DNA from: Bradyrhizobium sp. 1(2017) | GTDB taxonomy: Bacteria > Pseudomonadota > Alphaproteobacteria > Rhizobiales > Xanthobacteraceae | NCBI RefSeq assembly: GCF_011602485.2 | Contig: NZ_CP050022.2 | Span: forward strand, 5,042,001 to 5,106,000 | Reading direction: 5' to 3' | DNA: 64,000 nt | Part shown: in pieces, positions 17,456-26,745 of the stretch | Layout: the number at the start of each line of letters is the position of its first letter | Numbering within the stretch: the first letter of the stretch is position 1 | The notes under the pieces: model-generated | Told to the model about the DNA's origin: nothing | Seen by the model: only the letters and a program-made list of their open reading frames with translations | Database searches by the model: none | Program-made: the position numbers and the translations under genes

Positions 17456-17848
17456 TCACATCATCGCGATGCAGTCGATCTCGACATCGAAAGGGCCGAA
17501 CCATTCCGGCGTGCAGACGAAGATCCGCGCCGGCGGATCGCGCGGAAAATAGCGCGCATAGACCGCGTTGAAGGCCGCGAAATGTTTGGCCGACGTGCAG
17601 TAGACGTTGCACTTCATGACGTTGTCGAGCGAGGCGCCGGCGGTCTGCAGGCACAGCTTCATCTGCTCCATGACGAGCTCGCTCTGCCGCTCGATCGGCA
17701 CGGAGGCGATCTCGCCCGTCTCGGGGTCGAACGGCGGCAGGCCGGCGACGAAGATCATATTGCCGGCGCGCGTCACCGGCGAGACCGGCGCCTTCGCGCG
17801 GTCGAGGAAGGTCGAGATCGGTTCGACGCGGAGCACTTCGCGTGTCAT
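17456..17848 (-). CDS. RidA/YjgF family protein
   Basis: 130 residues from the ATG at 17848, 8 bases after AAAGG; a GTG three codons upstream is possible. Contains the family pattern with FVAGLPPFDPETGEIAS, ASLDNVMKCNVYCTSAKHFA and PARIFVCTPEWFGPFDVEID. RidA proteins form trimers and hydrolyse reactive enamine/imine intermediates. The canonical RidA has an arginine in a PAR(S/A)(C/T) motif followed by a Glu; here PARIFV keeps the Arg and ends in DVEID, so activity is plausible. Convergent with the TetR gene by 4 bp. Confidence 0.88.
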   Translation of the reverse strand: MTREVLRVEPISTFLDRAKAPVSPVTRAGNMIFVAGLPPFDPETGEIASVPIERQSELVMEQMKLCLQTAGASLDNVMKCNVYCTSAKHFAAFNAVYARYFPRDPPARIFVCTPEWFGPFDVEIDCIAMM

Positions 17849-17993
17849 GGTGGCCACCTTTCGAGCGGAAACGATGCCTGGGCTACATCATTTTGTAGCC
17901 AGCATGCTTCGTTTCCGAGCGAAGTGTGGTCGTCGTGAGAGCATGACTCCGTCCGGAAGACCGCTTCACGTTTTTCCGGATCAGCTCTGCGGG

Positions 17994-18209
17994 CTACACC
18001 CGCTGCGGCATCTCCTCGGCCTCTTCCTTGGCCAGCAGCAGCAGCATCTCGATGCCCATGTCGCCTTCCTGGGGCGAACGGATGAACTTGATCTCATCGG
18101 CACTTTGCCGCAGCGCGGCAACGATGGCGACGGCCTGATTGGCGGTCGCCGCCTCGGTCGCCAGAACGGCCGTCTGGTCCTTCGCTTGGAACCCGATCGT
18201 GTAGGACAT
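17994..18209 (-). CDS. conserved small hypothetical protein
   Basis: 71 residues, starting after a strong GGGAGGGAAG site. Sequence is a compact alpha/beta type: SYTIGFQAKDQTAVLATEA, then ANQAVAIVAALRQSADEI, KFIRSPQEGDMGIEML. No signal peptide or membrane segment. I recall similar short proteins as conserved hypotheticals in Bradyrhizobium. Function unknown. Confidence 0.7.
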   Translation of the reverse strand: MSYTIGFQAKDQTAVLATEAATANQAVAIVAALRQSADEIKFIRSPQEGDMGIEMLLLLAKEEAEEMPQRV

Positions 18210-18353
18210 TCACTTCCCTCCCGAACTCAAGTGGAGAGATCGAAACAGAGTCTCGCGCGGAACGGAAGCCTGTGCGACTACGGATCGTGATTATCTGGGA
18301 TTGCGCGCAAGCTTCACGCAACGCCGGGTATCGCACGCTGCGGCACGTGCCGG

Positions 18354-19160
18354 CTAGCCGCGCTTTGCCCTTCGCTTTGGCGCGGCGCGCCTGGTCTTCT
18401 TGGCCTTGGCTTTCTTGACTTTGGTCTTTTTAGACTTGGTTTTTTTAGCCTTGGTCGTTTTGGCCTTCTTGGCCTTGGCTTTCTTCGCCTTGGTGGCCCT
18501 GACTGGCCTCGGCGGTACCGCGAGTTCGAAAGCTTCGAGGTTGTGATCCGTGTAAGGCTTGCCACTCTCGAACAGACCCCTCACCTGGCCGAGCGTCAGC
18601 CCGAGACGAAGCTGGTAGTGCGGCATGTCACGGAAGCTGGTCCAGTCGCCGCCCCATTCGAGGTCGCCGTCGCGCGCCAATTCCGCCAGCTTCTTGTAAG
18701 TCTTCGCTTCGCTGGCGGTGTCTCCGGTGAGATAGCGGCCATTCTTGAAGATGCCGACGTCCCACGCAATCGCGAAATTATGGTTGCTTTGTCCGCCTTT
18801 CGCATTGGTGACGATGGGGCCGGGACTTCCGCGGCCCTTCCTGTAGAGCAGCTCCTGCTCGGCATAGGTGCGCGTGCCCGAGATGATCTTGACGTCGAAG
18901 CCCGTCAGTTGCTTCGCCCGCGCCAGGAAGCCCCGCGCCGCGCGCTGGGTCTGCGGCACCAGCGTCCGGATGTTTCCTTCGGAACGGGAGTCGAATGCGC
19001 CGAGCTCGGTGGCGATGCTGCTGAATTCTGCCGCGAACGCCTCATCGGCTGCTTCGACCGCCGCGGTCCAGCGGCCGTCCAGCGCGCCGCCGTAAAATCC
19101 ACCCACCGAAAGCACGCGCTGATAGAAAAGAACATCGTCTCTGAAAAGAGGAGCACTCAT
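18354..19160 (-). CDS. M15 family metallopeptidase with Lys-rich C-terminal tail
   Basis: 268 residues from the ATG at 19160, six bases after GGAGG. The zinc-peptidase core has ISGTRTYAEQELLYRKGRG, the SxHxxGxAxD-type ligand stretch GGQSNHNFAIAWDVGIF, and the final His in DMPHYQLRLG, as in L-Ala-D-Glu or D-Ala-D-Ala peptidases such as CwlK or phage endolysins. No signal peptide. The last 55 residues are nearly all Lys, Ala, Thr and Arg in KAKKAKTTKAKK-like repeats, resembling histone H1-like tails, which could bind DNA, teichoic-type polymers or LPS. Confidence 0.85.
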   Translation of the reverse strand: MSAPLFRDDVLFYQRVLSVGGFYGGALDGRWTAAVEAADEAFAAEFSSIATELGAFDSRSEGNIRTLVPQTQRAARGFLARAKQLTGFDVKIISGTRTYAEQELLYRKGRGSPGPIVTNAKGGQSNHNFAIAWDVGIFKNGRYLTGDTASEAKTYKKLAELARDGDLEWGGDWTSFRDMPHYQLRLGLTLGQVRGLFESGKPYTDHNLEAFELAVPPRPVRATKAKKAKAKKAKTTKAKKTKSKKTKVKKAKAKKTRRAAPKRRAKRG

Positions 19161-19302
19161 ATCGGCCTCCATGCCTGAAAAAAAAGTAGAGCAATGGAGG
19201 AGATGATAAACTTCAAGTTGAGTTTCGGGCAAGCGGAAACCGGGCGATGCCGTCACGATTGTCCGCGGCGAAATGCAGCCTAGCGGCGTGCTCCGGCCGT
19301 CG

Positions 19303-20175
19303 TCACGCCAGCCCGAGCAGCCCGCGCGCATCTGCCGCGGTCGCAACGCTAGCGCCCAGGCTCTTCAGGATGCCGGCGGCATGCGCGACCAGCTCGGCGT
19401 TGGTCTTCGCCAGCACGCCCTTCGACATATAGAGATTGTCCTCCATGCCGACGCGGACGTGACCGCCGAGCAAATAGGCCTGCGCAACCATCGGAAACTC
19501 GGCGCGGCCGATCCCGAAGCCGGACCAGATCGCGCCCGCCGGCAACAGGCTGCGGGCGTAGAACATCGTCTCCGGCGTTGCGGAGAAGCCGTATTTCACC
19601 CCGAGCACGAGGGAGAACAGACCCGGCCCCGTCAGCGTGCCGTCGGCGAACAGATCGCGCGCGAGATGACAATCGCCGGAATCGAACAGCTCGATCTCCG
19701 GCAGCACCCCGGCCACCTTCATCCGCTCCGCCATGACGCGGACGTTGCGCGGTGTGTTGATCACGACCTCGCCGCCGGAATTCATGGTGTTGAGATCGAG
19801 CGTGCAGATGTCGGGCTTCAGGAGCTCGATATGCTCGACGCGCTTTTCCGGGACAAGCAGCGTGGTGCCGGGACCGGCGATACGGGGATCCTCGAGCGAG
19901 GGCACGAAGCGGCCGCCGGGACCAGTCGTGAGATTGATGACGAGGCTCTTGTTGCGGGCGCGAATGCGATCCATCACGTCGCGATAGAGTTCGATCGCCA
20001 TCGACGGCCGCCCGGTCGCGGGATCGCGCACATGGATGTGGGCGATCGCCGCGCCAGCCTCGGCCGCTTCCAGGGCGGATGTGGCGATCTGCTCGGGGGT
20101 GATCGGCAGATGCGGCGACTGCTCGGGCTTTGTGAGGTTACCGGTGATGGCGCAGGTGATGATGGTCTTGGTCAT
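19303..20175 (-). CDS. BKACE family beta-keto acid cleavage enzyme
   Basis: 290 residues. Family features: TIITCAITGNLT near the start, the metal His pair in AIAHIHVRDPATGRPS, LVINLTTGPGGR, and HVRVGMEDNLYMSKGVLAKT near the C-terminus. BKACE enzymes condense a beta-keto acid with acetyl-CoA to yield acetoacetate and a new acyl-CoA; the type member cleaves 3-keto-5-aminohexanoate in lysine fermentation. The adjacent CoA-transferase in the same direction, 51 bp upstream, fits a small catabolic operon. Confidence 0.9.
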   Translation of the reverse strand: MTKTIITCAITGNLTKPEQSPHLPITPEQIATSALEAAEAGAAIAHIHVRDPATGRPSMAIELYRDVMDRIRARNKSLVINLTTGPGGRFVPSLEDPRIAGPGTTLLVPEKRVEHIELLKPDICTLDLNTMNSGGEVVINTPRNVRVMAERMKVAGVLPEIELFDSGDCHLARDLFADGTLTGPGLFSLVLGVKYGFSATPETMFYARSLLPAGAIWSGFGIGRAEFPMVAQAYLLGGHVRVGMEDNLYMSKGVLAKTNAELVAHAAGILKSLGASVATAADARGLLGLA

Positions 20176-20226
20176 GCCGTCCCCGACTTGTCTTGGTGCC
20201 GCCGCAAGCCTCGCCGCGACGTCCAG

Positions 20227-21456
20227 CTAGATGATGCCCTGCTGCTTCAGCTGTTCGATCTTGCCGGCATCATAGCCGAGCTGGCCGCCGAGCACCTCCT
20301 TTGTGTGCTCGCCCAGCAGCGGCGGCGCGCGGTAGTCCTTGATCGGGGTTTCCGACAAGGTGAGTGCGTTGCGGACCAGCGACAGCTCGGGCTCGAAGGG
20401 ATGATCGACCTTCACCCGCATGCCGCGCGACTGCACATGGGGATCGGAGAACACCTGCTCGAAATTGTTGATCGGGCCCGAGGGCACGCCGGCCTCCTCC
20501 AGCTTTTCGAGCCAGTAGGCCACCGGCTGCTTCAGGAACAGGCCGGCGAAGATCGCCATGATCTCCTTGCCGTGCACGACGCGGTCGTTGTTCTTGACGA
20601 AGCGTGGATCGTTCGCGAGCCCGGGCTCGCCGAGCACGGCACAGGTGCGCTGAAACTGGCCGTCATTGCCGACCACCAGCATCAGCTCGCCGTCGGTGCA
20701 GCGGAATACGCCGGCCGGCATGCCGCCATTGCCCCAGGTGCCGCGGCGCGGCGGCGTCTTGCCGTTGACGAGATAGATCTGCAGCCAGTGCGACAGCGAG
20801 GCGATGACGGTGTCGAACAGGCAGACGTCGATGTGCTGTCCCTCCCCGTCATTGGCGTCGCGATGGTAGAGCGCCGAGAGAATCCCGATCGAGGAGTTCA
20901 TGCCGGTCATGTAGTCGACGATCGAAGGGCCGACCTTCATCGGGCCCTCGCCCGGCTCGCCGTCGATATGGCCGGTGACACTCATCAGTCCGCCCATCGC
21001 CTGCAGGATCGCGTCATAGCCGGCGCGCGGCGCGTAGGGGCCGGTCTGGCCGAAGCCGGTCACCGAGCAATAGATGATGCCGGGGTTGATCGCCTTGATC
21101 GATTCATAGTCGAGGCCGTAGCGCTTGAGATCGCCGACCTTGTAGTTCTCCATGAAGACGTCGACATCCTTGGCGAGCTCGCGGATGATGGCCTGCCCCT
21201 CGGGCTTGGCGATGTTGACCGTGACCGACTTCTTGTTGCGGTTGGCGCACAGGTAGAACGAATTGTTGTTGTTCGCCTTCCCTTCCGGATCGGTCAGGTA
21301 AGGCGGGCCGAAGGCGCGCGCGTCGTCGCCGGTGCCCGGCCGCTCGATCTTGATGACCTCCGCGCCCAGATCGCCCAGCATCTGAGCCGACAGGGGCCCG
21401 GCAAGCACGCGGGTGAGGTCAAGGATCTTGATGCCTGAAAGCGGCAAGGCCGACAT
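20227..21456 (-). CDS. CaiB/BaiF (class III) CoA-transferase
   Basis: 409 residues from the ATG at 21456, after GGAGGAAAT. Starts with the hallmark GIKILDLTRVLAGP and MLGDLGAEVIKIERP, then FMENYKVGDLKRYGLDYE and PSIVDYMTGMNSSIGILSAL, with the catalytic Asp expected in the VDYMTG segment. These enzymes move CoA between carboxylic acids (formyl-CoA, carnitine, mesaconate and others). The order with BKACE and an MFS transporter upstream suggests uptake and activation of a small organic acid. Substrate unknown. Confidence 0.93.
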   Translation of the reverse strand: MSALPLSGIKILDLTRVLAGPLSAQMLGDLGAEVIKIERPGTGDDARAFGPPYLTDPEGKANNNNSFYLCANRNKKSVTVNIAKPEGQAIIRELAKDVDVFMENYKVGDLKRYGLDYESIKAINPGIIYCSVTGFGQTGPYAPRAGYDAILQAMGGLMSVTGHIDGEPGEGPMKVGPSIVDYMTGMNSSIGILSALYHRDANDGEGQHIDVCLFDTVIASLSHWLQIYLVNGKTPPRRGTWGNGGMPAGVFRCTDGELMLVVGNDGQFQRTCAVLGEPGLANDPRFVKNNDRVVHGKEIMAIFAGLFLKQPVAYWLEKLEEAGVPSGPINNFEQVFSDPHVQSRGMRVKVDHPFEPELSLVRNALTLSETPIKDYRAPPLLGEHTKEVLGGQLGYDAGKIEQLKQQGII

Positions 21457-21628
21457 GTCGATTTCCTCCGGGAACTGGGATCTTGGCGCGGCGGGCTCGA
21501 AGCTCTGGCCGCGCACCCTGCGGATACACCATTTTCGGGGCGGCGAGCACTGCATCCCGGGCATACGGCTATCCCCCGCCCCGGCAGCAGGATCGGTCGT
21601 GGACGTCGAATTCCGCGCCGCGAATAGC

Positions 21629-22834
21629 CTAGGTCAGGACCGCGGCGGCGGTTCGCGGCCGTCGCCGTCCCAGCAGGACCAGGATCAACACTGCCCCACA
21701 GGAGCAGACGAAGGTGAGACCGAGCGCACCGCGGCCGCCGAACTGGGTCAGCAGGCCGGCGAGCAGCGGCGGTGAAACCGCGGAGGCGAGATTGAGCGGC
21801 AGCGCGATCATCGAAGTTGCCTTGGCGAATTCGGCCTGGTCGTAGAACACGAGCGGGATCGTCGCCCGCGCCACCGCCATCGCGCCGCTGCCGGCGCCAT
21901 AGAGCAGGATGAAGACCGCGACCGCCCAGGTCGCGCCCTCGCTCAGCATCAGGAGCAGCATGGCCACGGGCAGCGCCGTGCCGGCGACGAGCCCGGTCGT
22001 GATCCCGTCCCACCGTCCTCCGCCGAGGAAATCCAGCCCGCGGGCGCTGACCTGGACCACACCGAGCATGGAGCCGAACGCGATCGCCTGCGCCGGCGCC
22101 AGCCCCTCCGCCCGTAGCAGCTCGACGAACACGGCGCTGAGGCCGAAAGTGACGAACGCATTGAGGGTAGTCGCACAAACGACGAGGCCGAACGTGCTTC
22201 GCGGAGTCCGCGGCACGTCCGCGTGCTTTGCCGGCGTGGCGCCGTCCTCCTTCGCGACGGTCCGGCGCGGTGCTGCGAACGCATAGAGCGGAAGCGAAAC
22301 GAGAAGCAGCATGGCGGCATAGACAAGGCACGTCCCGCGCCAACCGAGGTGACCGCTGAGAAACGACGTGGTCGGCCAGAAGATGCTGCTGGACAGTCCG
22401 GTCACCAGCATCAGCGCGCCAATGGCGCTCCTGGCCTGCCGCCCGGCAACCTCGTTCAGCATGATATAGGCGCCGGTCGAGAGCGTGGCGCTGCCGGCCA
22501 GGCCAAAGACGATCCAGGCCGCGAAGTAAAGCATCGGCTCGCGCGCGAAGAACAGAAGCACGAAGCCGGGTACGGTGACGACCGTCCCGATCATCATGAC
22601 CTTGCGCGCGCCGTGCCGCGCAAAGGCCCTGGCAAGCCAGGGCGCGCACAACCCCATGGTGACATAAAGGACGGAGGTCCCGGCGAACACGGCCGGCAGG
22701 CTCATGCCCAGATCCGCGGCAATGTCGCGGCCGACGATCGCAGGTAGCCCGATCGTGCCCCATCCGACCAGTTGGGTAATCGCCAGCACCAGCAGAACCC
22801 CGATGAGCCTGCCGTCAGATTTCAAGAGCCGCAT
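21629..22834 (-). CDS. MFS transporter
   Basis: 401 residues with about twelve membrane segments. The loop after helix 2 reads APWLARAFARHGARKVMMIG, the expected basic MFS loop. A central charged loop (RRTVAKEDGATPAKHADVPR) separates the two halves. ATG at 22834. It lies 170 bp upstream of the CoA-transferase in the same direction and could import the substrate of that pathway, which is inference. Confidence 0.85.
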   Translation of the reverse strand: MRLLKSDGRLIGVLLVLAITQLVGWGTIGLPAIVGRDIAADLGMSLPAVFAGTSVLYVTMGLCAPWLARAFARHGARKVMMIGTVVTVPGFVLLFFAREPMLYFAAWIVFGLAGSATLSTGAYIMLNEVAGRQARSAIGALMLVTGLSSSIFWPTTSFLSGHLGWRGTCLVYAAMLLLVSLPLYAFAAPRRTVAKEDGATPAKHADVPRTPRSTFGLVVCATTLNAFVTFGLSAVFVELLRAEGLAPAQAIAFGSMLGVVQVSARGLDFLGGGRWDGITTGLVAGTALPVAMLLLMLSEGATWAVAVFILLYGAGSGAMAVARATIPLVFYDQAEFAKATSMIALPLNLASAVSPPLLAGLLTQFGGRGALGLTFVCSCGAVLILVLLGRRRPRTAAAVLT

Positions 22835-23085
22835 TCCAGATATCGCCTGCCCAGCGGGCGCAGATTGCGCCAGCAGGTCGGTCTTACCTGCAGATTCAAG
22901 ACGCGGAAATGACGGTTCCGAATGGCACTGCGGCGTCAGCCGCAGAGCATGCCCGCTCTAGGATGTGTGGCCGGGATCGGTGTGCCTCGGGGTCTTCTTG
23001 GCGCGCTGCGGGGTCATCCTGGCCGGGTCCGGAGCATTCGGCACGCCGCGGGGACTCAGCCAAAATGCTGCGCCGTGGTCGGGCT

Positions 23086-23289
23086 CTAGATGCCGAGTGC
23101 GTTCTCGCCGGCTTCGCGGCCAGGCACGCTGACATGCACTTCATGTCCCTCGCGAAGCGCGAGGGATGCTGCGGCGACCGCCGACTCGAATGCAGCTTCC
23201 TTGGTGGCGTACCTGCTCTTGACGTCGCCGTCGTGCAGCACGCCCCATTCGTCCTGCACCGGCACGATGGCATATTGAGCAAGGCCCAT
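23086..23289 (-). CDS. small DUF2188-like protein
   Basis: 67 residues: IVPVQDEWGVLHDGDVKSRY, then ATKEAAFESAVAAASLALRE and GHEVHVSVPGREAGENAL. The pattern of a short beta hairpin, an Ala-rich helix and a V-x-V-x-G strand matches the DUF2188 type of small conserved proteins. Cytoplasmic; function unknown. The 250 bp between it and the MFS gene show no gene I can support. Confidence 0.65.
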   Translation of the reverse strand: MGLAQYAIVPVQDEWGVLHDGDVKSRYATKEAAFESAVAAASLALREGHEVHVSVPGREAGENALGI

Positions 23290-23342
23290 GGTCCAACTCC
23301 CTGGCGTTCCGAAACCGTCTGCCCGACAACGCGCCGGCGGGC

Positions 23343-24679
23343 TTAACGTTGCGTCAGTTGCGGATGGGTCGCGGTCACGCGCCAGACCGTGTTGCCGCTG
23401 TCGTCGGCAACCAGCAGCGCGCCGGTCTTGTCGATGGCGACGCCGACGGGGCGTCCGCGCGCCTGATTGTCGCTGTCGAGGAAGCCGGTCACGACGTCCT
23501 GCGCCGGTCCGCTCGGCTTGCCGTCCGCAAACGGCACGAACACGACCTTGTAGCCGTTCAGAGCCTGCCGGTTCCAGCTGCCGTGCTCACCGACGAACGC
23601 GCCCCCCGATAGGAGGCCGGCAGTCCGGTGCCGGTGTTGAAAACCATGCCGAGCGGAGCGACATGCGAGCTCAACGCATAGTCCGGCACGATCGCGTTGG
23701 CGACGAGGTCGGGCCGCTCCGGTTTGGCGCGGGGATCGACGTGCCGGCCCCAATAGCTGTACGGCCAGCCGTAGAAGCCGCCGTCCTTCACCGCGGTCAT
23801 GTAGTCAGGGACGAGATCGGGACCGATCTCGTCCCGCTCGTTCACCACCGTCCACAGCGCGCCGGTCTGCGGCTCGAAGCTGAGGCCGTTCGGATTGCGC
23901 AGGCCGTTCGCGAACACGCGCCAGCGGCCGCTGCTGCGGTCGATCTCGAGGATGGCGGCGCGGTTGTGCTCGGCCTCCATGCCGTTCTCGGCGATATTGC
24001 TGTTGGAGCCGACACCCGCGTAGAGCTTCGATCCGTCGGGGCTCGCGACCAGGCTCTTGGTCCAGTGATGATTGATCGGCCCGCCCGGCAGCGGCGTCAG
24101 CACCCTGCCCGGCGCCGAGATCCTGGTATCGCCCTCGGTGTAGGGATATTTGACGATCGCGTCGGTGTTGGCGACGTAGAGATCATTGCCGACCAGCGCG
24201 ACGCCGAACGGCGAATTGAGATGGTCGAGGAAGACGCTTTGCGTGTCGGGCACACCATCGCCGTTGCTGTCACGCAGCAGCGTGATGCGGTTACCCGGCC
24301 CGGTGTCGCCGCCGCCCGATGTCGCCCAGGACTCGATGTAGCCCATCACGAATTCCTTGGGACGCTTGATCGGAGCCCCCTTCGGCGCCTTGGACTCCAC
24401 CACCAGCACGTCGCCATTGGGCAGTACGTAGAGAAAGCGCGGATGCTGCAGGCCGGTCGCGAACGCCTTGGCCTGCAAGCCCTGCGCGACGGTGGGCGTC
24501 TCGTCCTTCTTCCAGCCGACGATGCGGGCGATGTGGATCGGCGGCAGCAGATATTGCTGGAAGTCCGGCAGCGCCGGATTGGGGCCGATTTGCGCCTTGG
24601 GATCGCCACTGCCGTCGTTGCAGCCGCCAAGGCACAGCAATGAGGTGCACAACAGGGCGCGGACAATCGAAGACTTCAT
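23343..24679 (-). pseudogene. PQQ-type sorbosone/sugar dehydrogenase lipoprotein, frameshifted
   Basis: Start ATG at 24679 with a lipoprotein signal ending in CLGGC (SLLCLGGCNDGSGD). The beta-propeller reads FATGLQHPRFLYVLPNGDVL, SPFGVALVGNDLYVANTDAI and AAILEIDRSSGRWRVFANGL, as in soluble PQQ sugar dehydrogenases of the sorbosone type. The frame breaks inside a run of six C (23602-23607): one more base would join LPASYRG to [20 protein letters not shown] in the next frame. The C-terminal part ends at 23343. Either a one-base sequencing error or a recent pseudogene. It overlaps the DUF2231 gene by 4 bp. Confidence 0.85.
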
Positions 24680-25116
24680 CGCGCAACTCCCACGCCGTGC
24701 CGATAGACCATGGCCCAGCCGAGCCAGCCGGTGACGGGCAGGATCAGCACGGTGATCACCGAAAGCACGAGCCCGGTCGGCCACACCGAGGTCCAGCCAT
24801 CGCGCATGTGGATCATCGTGTTGAAAATTGCGAGGATCAGCACCACGGCGTTGCCGATCAGATGCGGCCAGGCCGGCGGCTGTTTCCGGACGAGGCGATT
24901 GCCGAGGAAATCGGTCAGGCCTGCGATCGCGGCGAGCACACCGAAGACGACCCCGACCACCAGAAGCCAGGCGGAAAAATCCGCCCACATGATCTCGGCG
25001 CTGGCGACATAGGCGATGTCGGTCAGTAACGCACCGGTGAAGCACGCGATCGGGATCGGCACCAGCATCGGATGAATCGGATGACCCGCGATTTGCGCCG
25101 TGGAGCGCACGCGCAT
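24676..25116 (-). CDS. DUF2231 family membrane protein
   Basis: 146 residues from the ATG at 25116; an in-frame ATG at 25173 would add 19. Four membrane segments follow GHPIHPMLVPIPIACFTG, the family's conserved N-terminal signature, with charged loops NRLVRKQPPAW and MIHMRDGW. DUF2231 proteins often accompany PQQ-type dehydrogenases and c-type cytochromes. Its stop overlaps the start of the sugar dehydrogenase (ATGA), so the pair is probably translationally coupled; a role as a membrane anchor or redox partner is inferred. Confidence 0.85.
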   Translation of the reverse strand: MRVRSTAQIAGHPIHPMLVPIPIACFTGALLTDIAYVASAEIMWADFSAWLLVVGVVFGVLAAIAGLTDFLGNRLVRKQPPAWPHLIGNAVVLILAIFNTMIHMRDGWTSVWPTGLVLSVITVLILPVTGWLGWAMVYRHGVGVAR

Positions 25117-25227
25117 ATCGTCTTGCACGGTCGGCCTCGTGTGACTTTCGCCCTGCCCGACCGGCCAACTCATGCGTGGGATGATGGTTCCTGCAACCGC
25201 TCGATGGCACGGGCGGGTTGCTGGGGA

Positions 25228-26067
25228 TCAGATCAGCGGAGGTCCCTGCCGCAGATTCATGTGCCGGTTGACGTCCTTGTAGAGCAGATAGCGAAACCGG
25301 CCGGGGCCTCCTGCGTAGCAGGCCTGCGGGCAGAAGGCGCGCAGCCACATATAGTCGCCGGCCTCGACCTCGACCCAGTCCCGATTCAGGCGGTACACGG
25401 CCTTGCCCTCGAGGACGTATAGGCCGTGCTCCATGACGTGCGTCTCTGCGAAGGGGATCGACGCACCCGGCTCGAACGTCACGATGTTGATGTGCATGTC
25501 GTGCCGCATGTCGGCCGGATCGATGAAGCGCGTGGTTGCCCATCGCCCCTCGGTCCCCGGCATCGCGACAGGTTCAACCGAGTCTGCATGGGTCACGATC
25601 GGCTCGGGCTCGGCCAATCCGGGCACGCGCTGATACAGCTTGCGTATCCAGTGCAGCTGCGCCGGCTTCTCGCCGCGATTACGAATGCTCCAGGCGCAGC
25701 CAGGCGGCAGATAGGCGAAGCTGCCGGGCCTGAGCTCACGCTCACCGTCCACCAGCTTGAGGATCAAATCGCCGCCGACGACGAACAACGCCCCTTGGGC
25801 GTCCTTGTCCGGCTCGGGACCTTCACTTCCTCCGCCCGGCGCGACGTCCATGAGGTAATGGGAAAACGTCTCGGCGAATCCGGAGAGCGGTCGCGCCAGC
25901 ACCCAGACGCGCGTGCCGTCCCAGTGCGGCAGATGGCTGACGACGATATCGCGCTGCACGCCGCTCGGGATGACGGCATACGCGTTCGTGAAGACCGCCC
26001 GGCCGCTCAGAAGATCGGTCTGGGGCGGAAGACCACCCTGCGGGATATGATAGGTTTGCGATGACAT
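25228..26067 (-). CDS. allE: (S)-ureidoglycine aminohydrolase, bicupin
   Basis: 279 residues with two cupin barrels. The C-terminal barrel holds the Mn site: SIPFAETHVMEHGLYVLEGK (Glu, His, His) and later YMWLRAFCPQACYAGG with the Gln position. Conserved WVLARPLSGFAETFSHYLMD in the first barrel. The enzyme releases ammonia from (S)-ureidoglycine to give ureidoglycolate in allantoin breakdown. It is 18 bp downstream of allA, so the two consecutive pathway steps are encoded together. Confidence 0.92.
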   Translation of the reverse strand: MSSQTYHIPQGGLPPQTDLLSGRAVFTNAYAVIPSGVQRDIVVSHLPHWDGTRVWVLARPLSGFAETFSHYLMDVAPGGGSEGPEPDKDAQGALFVVGGDLILKLVDGERELRPGSFAYLPPGCAWSIRNRGEKPAQLHWIRKLYQRVPGLAEPEPIVTHADSVEPVAMPGTEGRWATTRFIDPADMRHDMHINIVTFEPGASIPFAETHVMEHGLYVLEGKAVYRLNRDWVEVEAGDYMWLRAFCPQACYAGGPGRFRYLLYKDVNRHMNLRQGPPLI

Positions 26068-26085
26068 CTAAAGCCTCGTTGGACG

Positions 26086-26595
26086 CTACCGGGGCGAGCT
26101 TGCGGCTGTGCCGGGATCGAGCTGGATGATCTCGTCCAGCCAATATTCTTCGAGATTGTCGCCACCGCCCTTTCGATCGACGACGAGGAACGAGCTTGCG
26201 TCCTTCAGAACCAGAAGCGGGTGATGCCAGCAGTTTCGGCCATAGTTCACGCCTTGCTTGCCATTGGCCGCGAACGCCCGATAGCTCGACGTCGCGCGCG
26301 GGTCCGTGCAAACGACGACCAACCAGTCCCCTCCGTTCAGCGGCATGAACAGCTGGCTTCCAAGCGGATGACGCTCCATCAGGCGAATCGCGATCGGCGC
26401 GGGCCGCACAGAGGCGACAAACCAGCTGATGTTGATTTGCCCGCCTTCCGCGCCGACATCGACATTGGCGAGTTCATTGTAGCGCGAGGCATAGCCCTGG
26501 TTGATCGACAGCGGTGTCAATCCTTCCGTCTCGACGACCTCGCCGAACGGAGCGAACGCCCGCCTCGTCAAGGGCTCGATCGAAAGTATCGCCAT
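26086..26595 (-). CDS. allA: ureidoglycolate lyase
   Basis: 169 residues of the AllA fold: FAPFGEVVETEG, INISWFVASVRPAPIAIRLM, ERHPLGSQLFMPLNGGDWLV, and VNYGRNCWHHPLLVLKDASS. It splits ureidoglycolate into glyoxylate and urea, the step after AllE. Same direction and tight spacing with allE. No allantoinase or regulator gene is present nearby, so the rest of the pathway is elsewhere. Confidence 0.93.
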   Translation of the reverse strand: MAILSIEPLTRRAFAPFGEVVETEGLTPLSINQGYASRYNELANVDVGAEGGQINISWFVASVRPAPIAIRLMERHPLGSQLFMPLNGGDWLVVVCTDPRATSSYRAFAANGKQGVNYGRNCWHHPLLVLKDASSFLVVDRKGGGDNLEEYWLDEIIQLDPGTAASSPR

Positions 26596-26745
26596 CGTCA
26601 GCCAAATTCCGCGCGTTCAAGACGTTTGCAGGCCCGCGACGGGCGCGCTGGCACCGGCCGGGTCGATCTGGAGGGTCTCGCTCGAAGGTACGATCTCGCC
26701 ATCAAGGATGCGACGCGCCTTCGCGCGATCGAGATCCCCCTCCCC

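Noticed and set aside
17940..17990. Possible repeat GTCCGGAAGACCGCTTCACG plus TTTTTCCGGATCA
   Set aside because: Looks like a decayed copy of a common rhizobial repeat, but too short and imperfect here to list as a feature.
19273..21438. 721-codon frame on the plus strand
   Set aside because: Antisense to the BKACE and CoA-transferase genes, whose motifs are clear; the frame has no recognisable domain.
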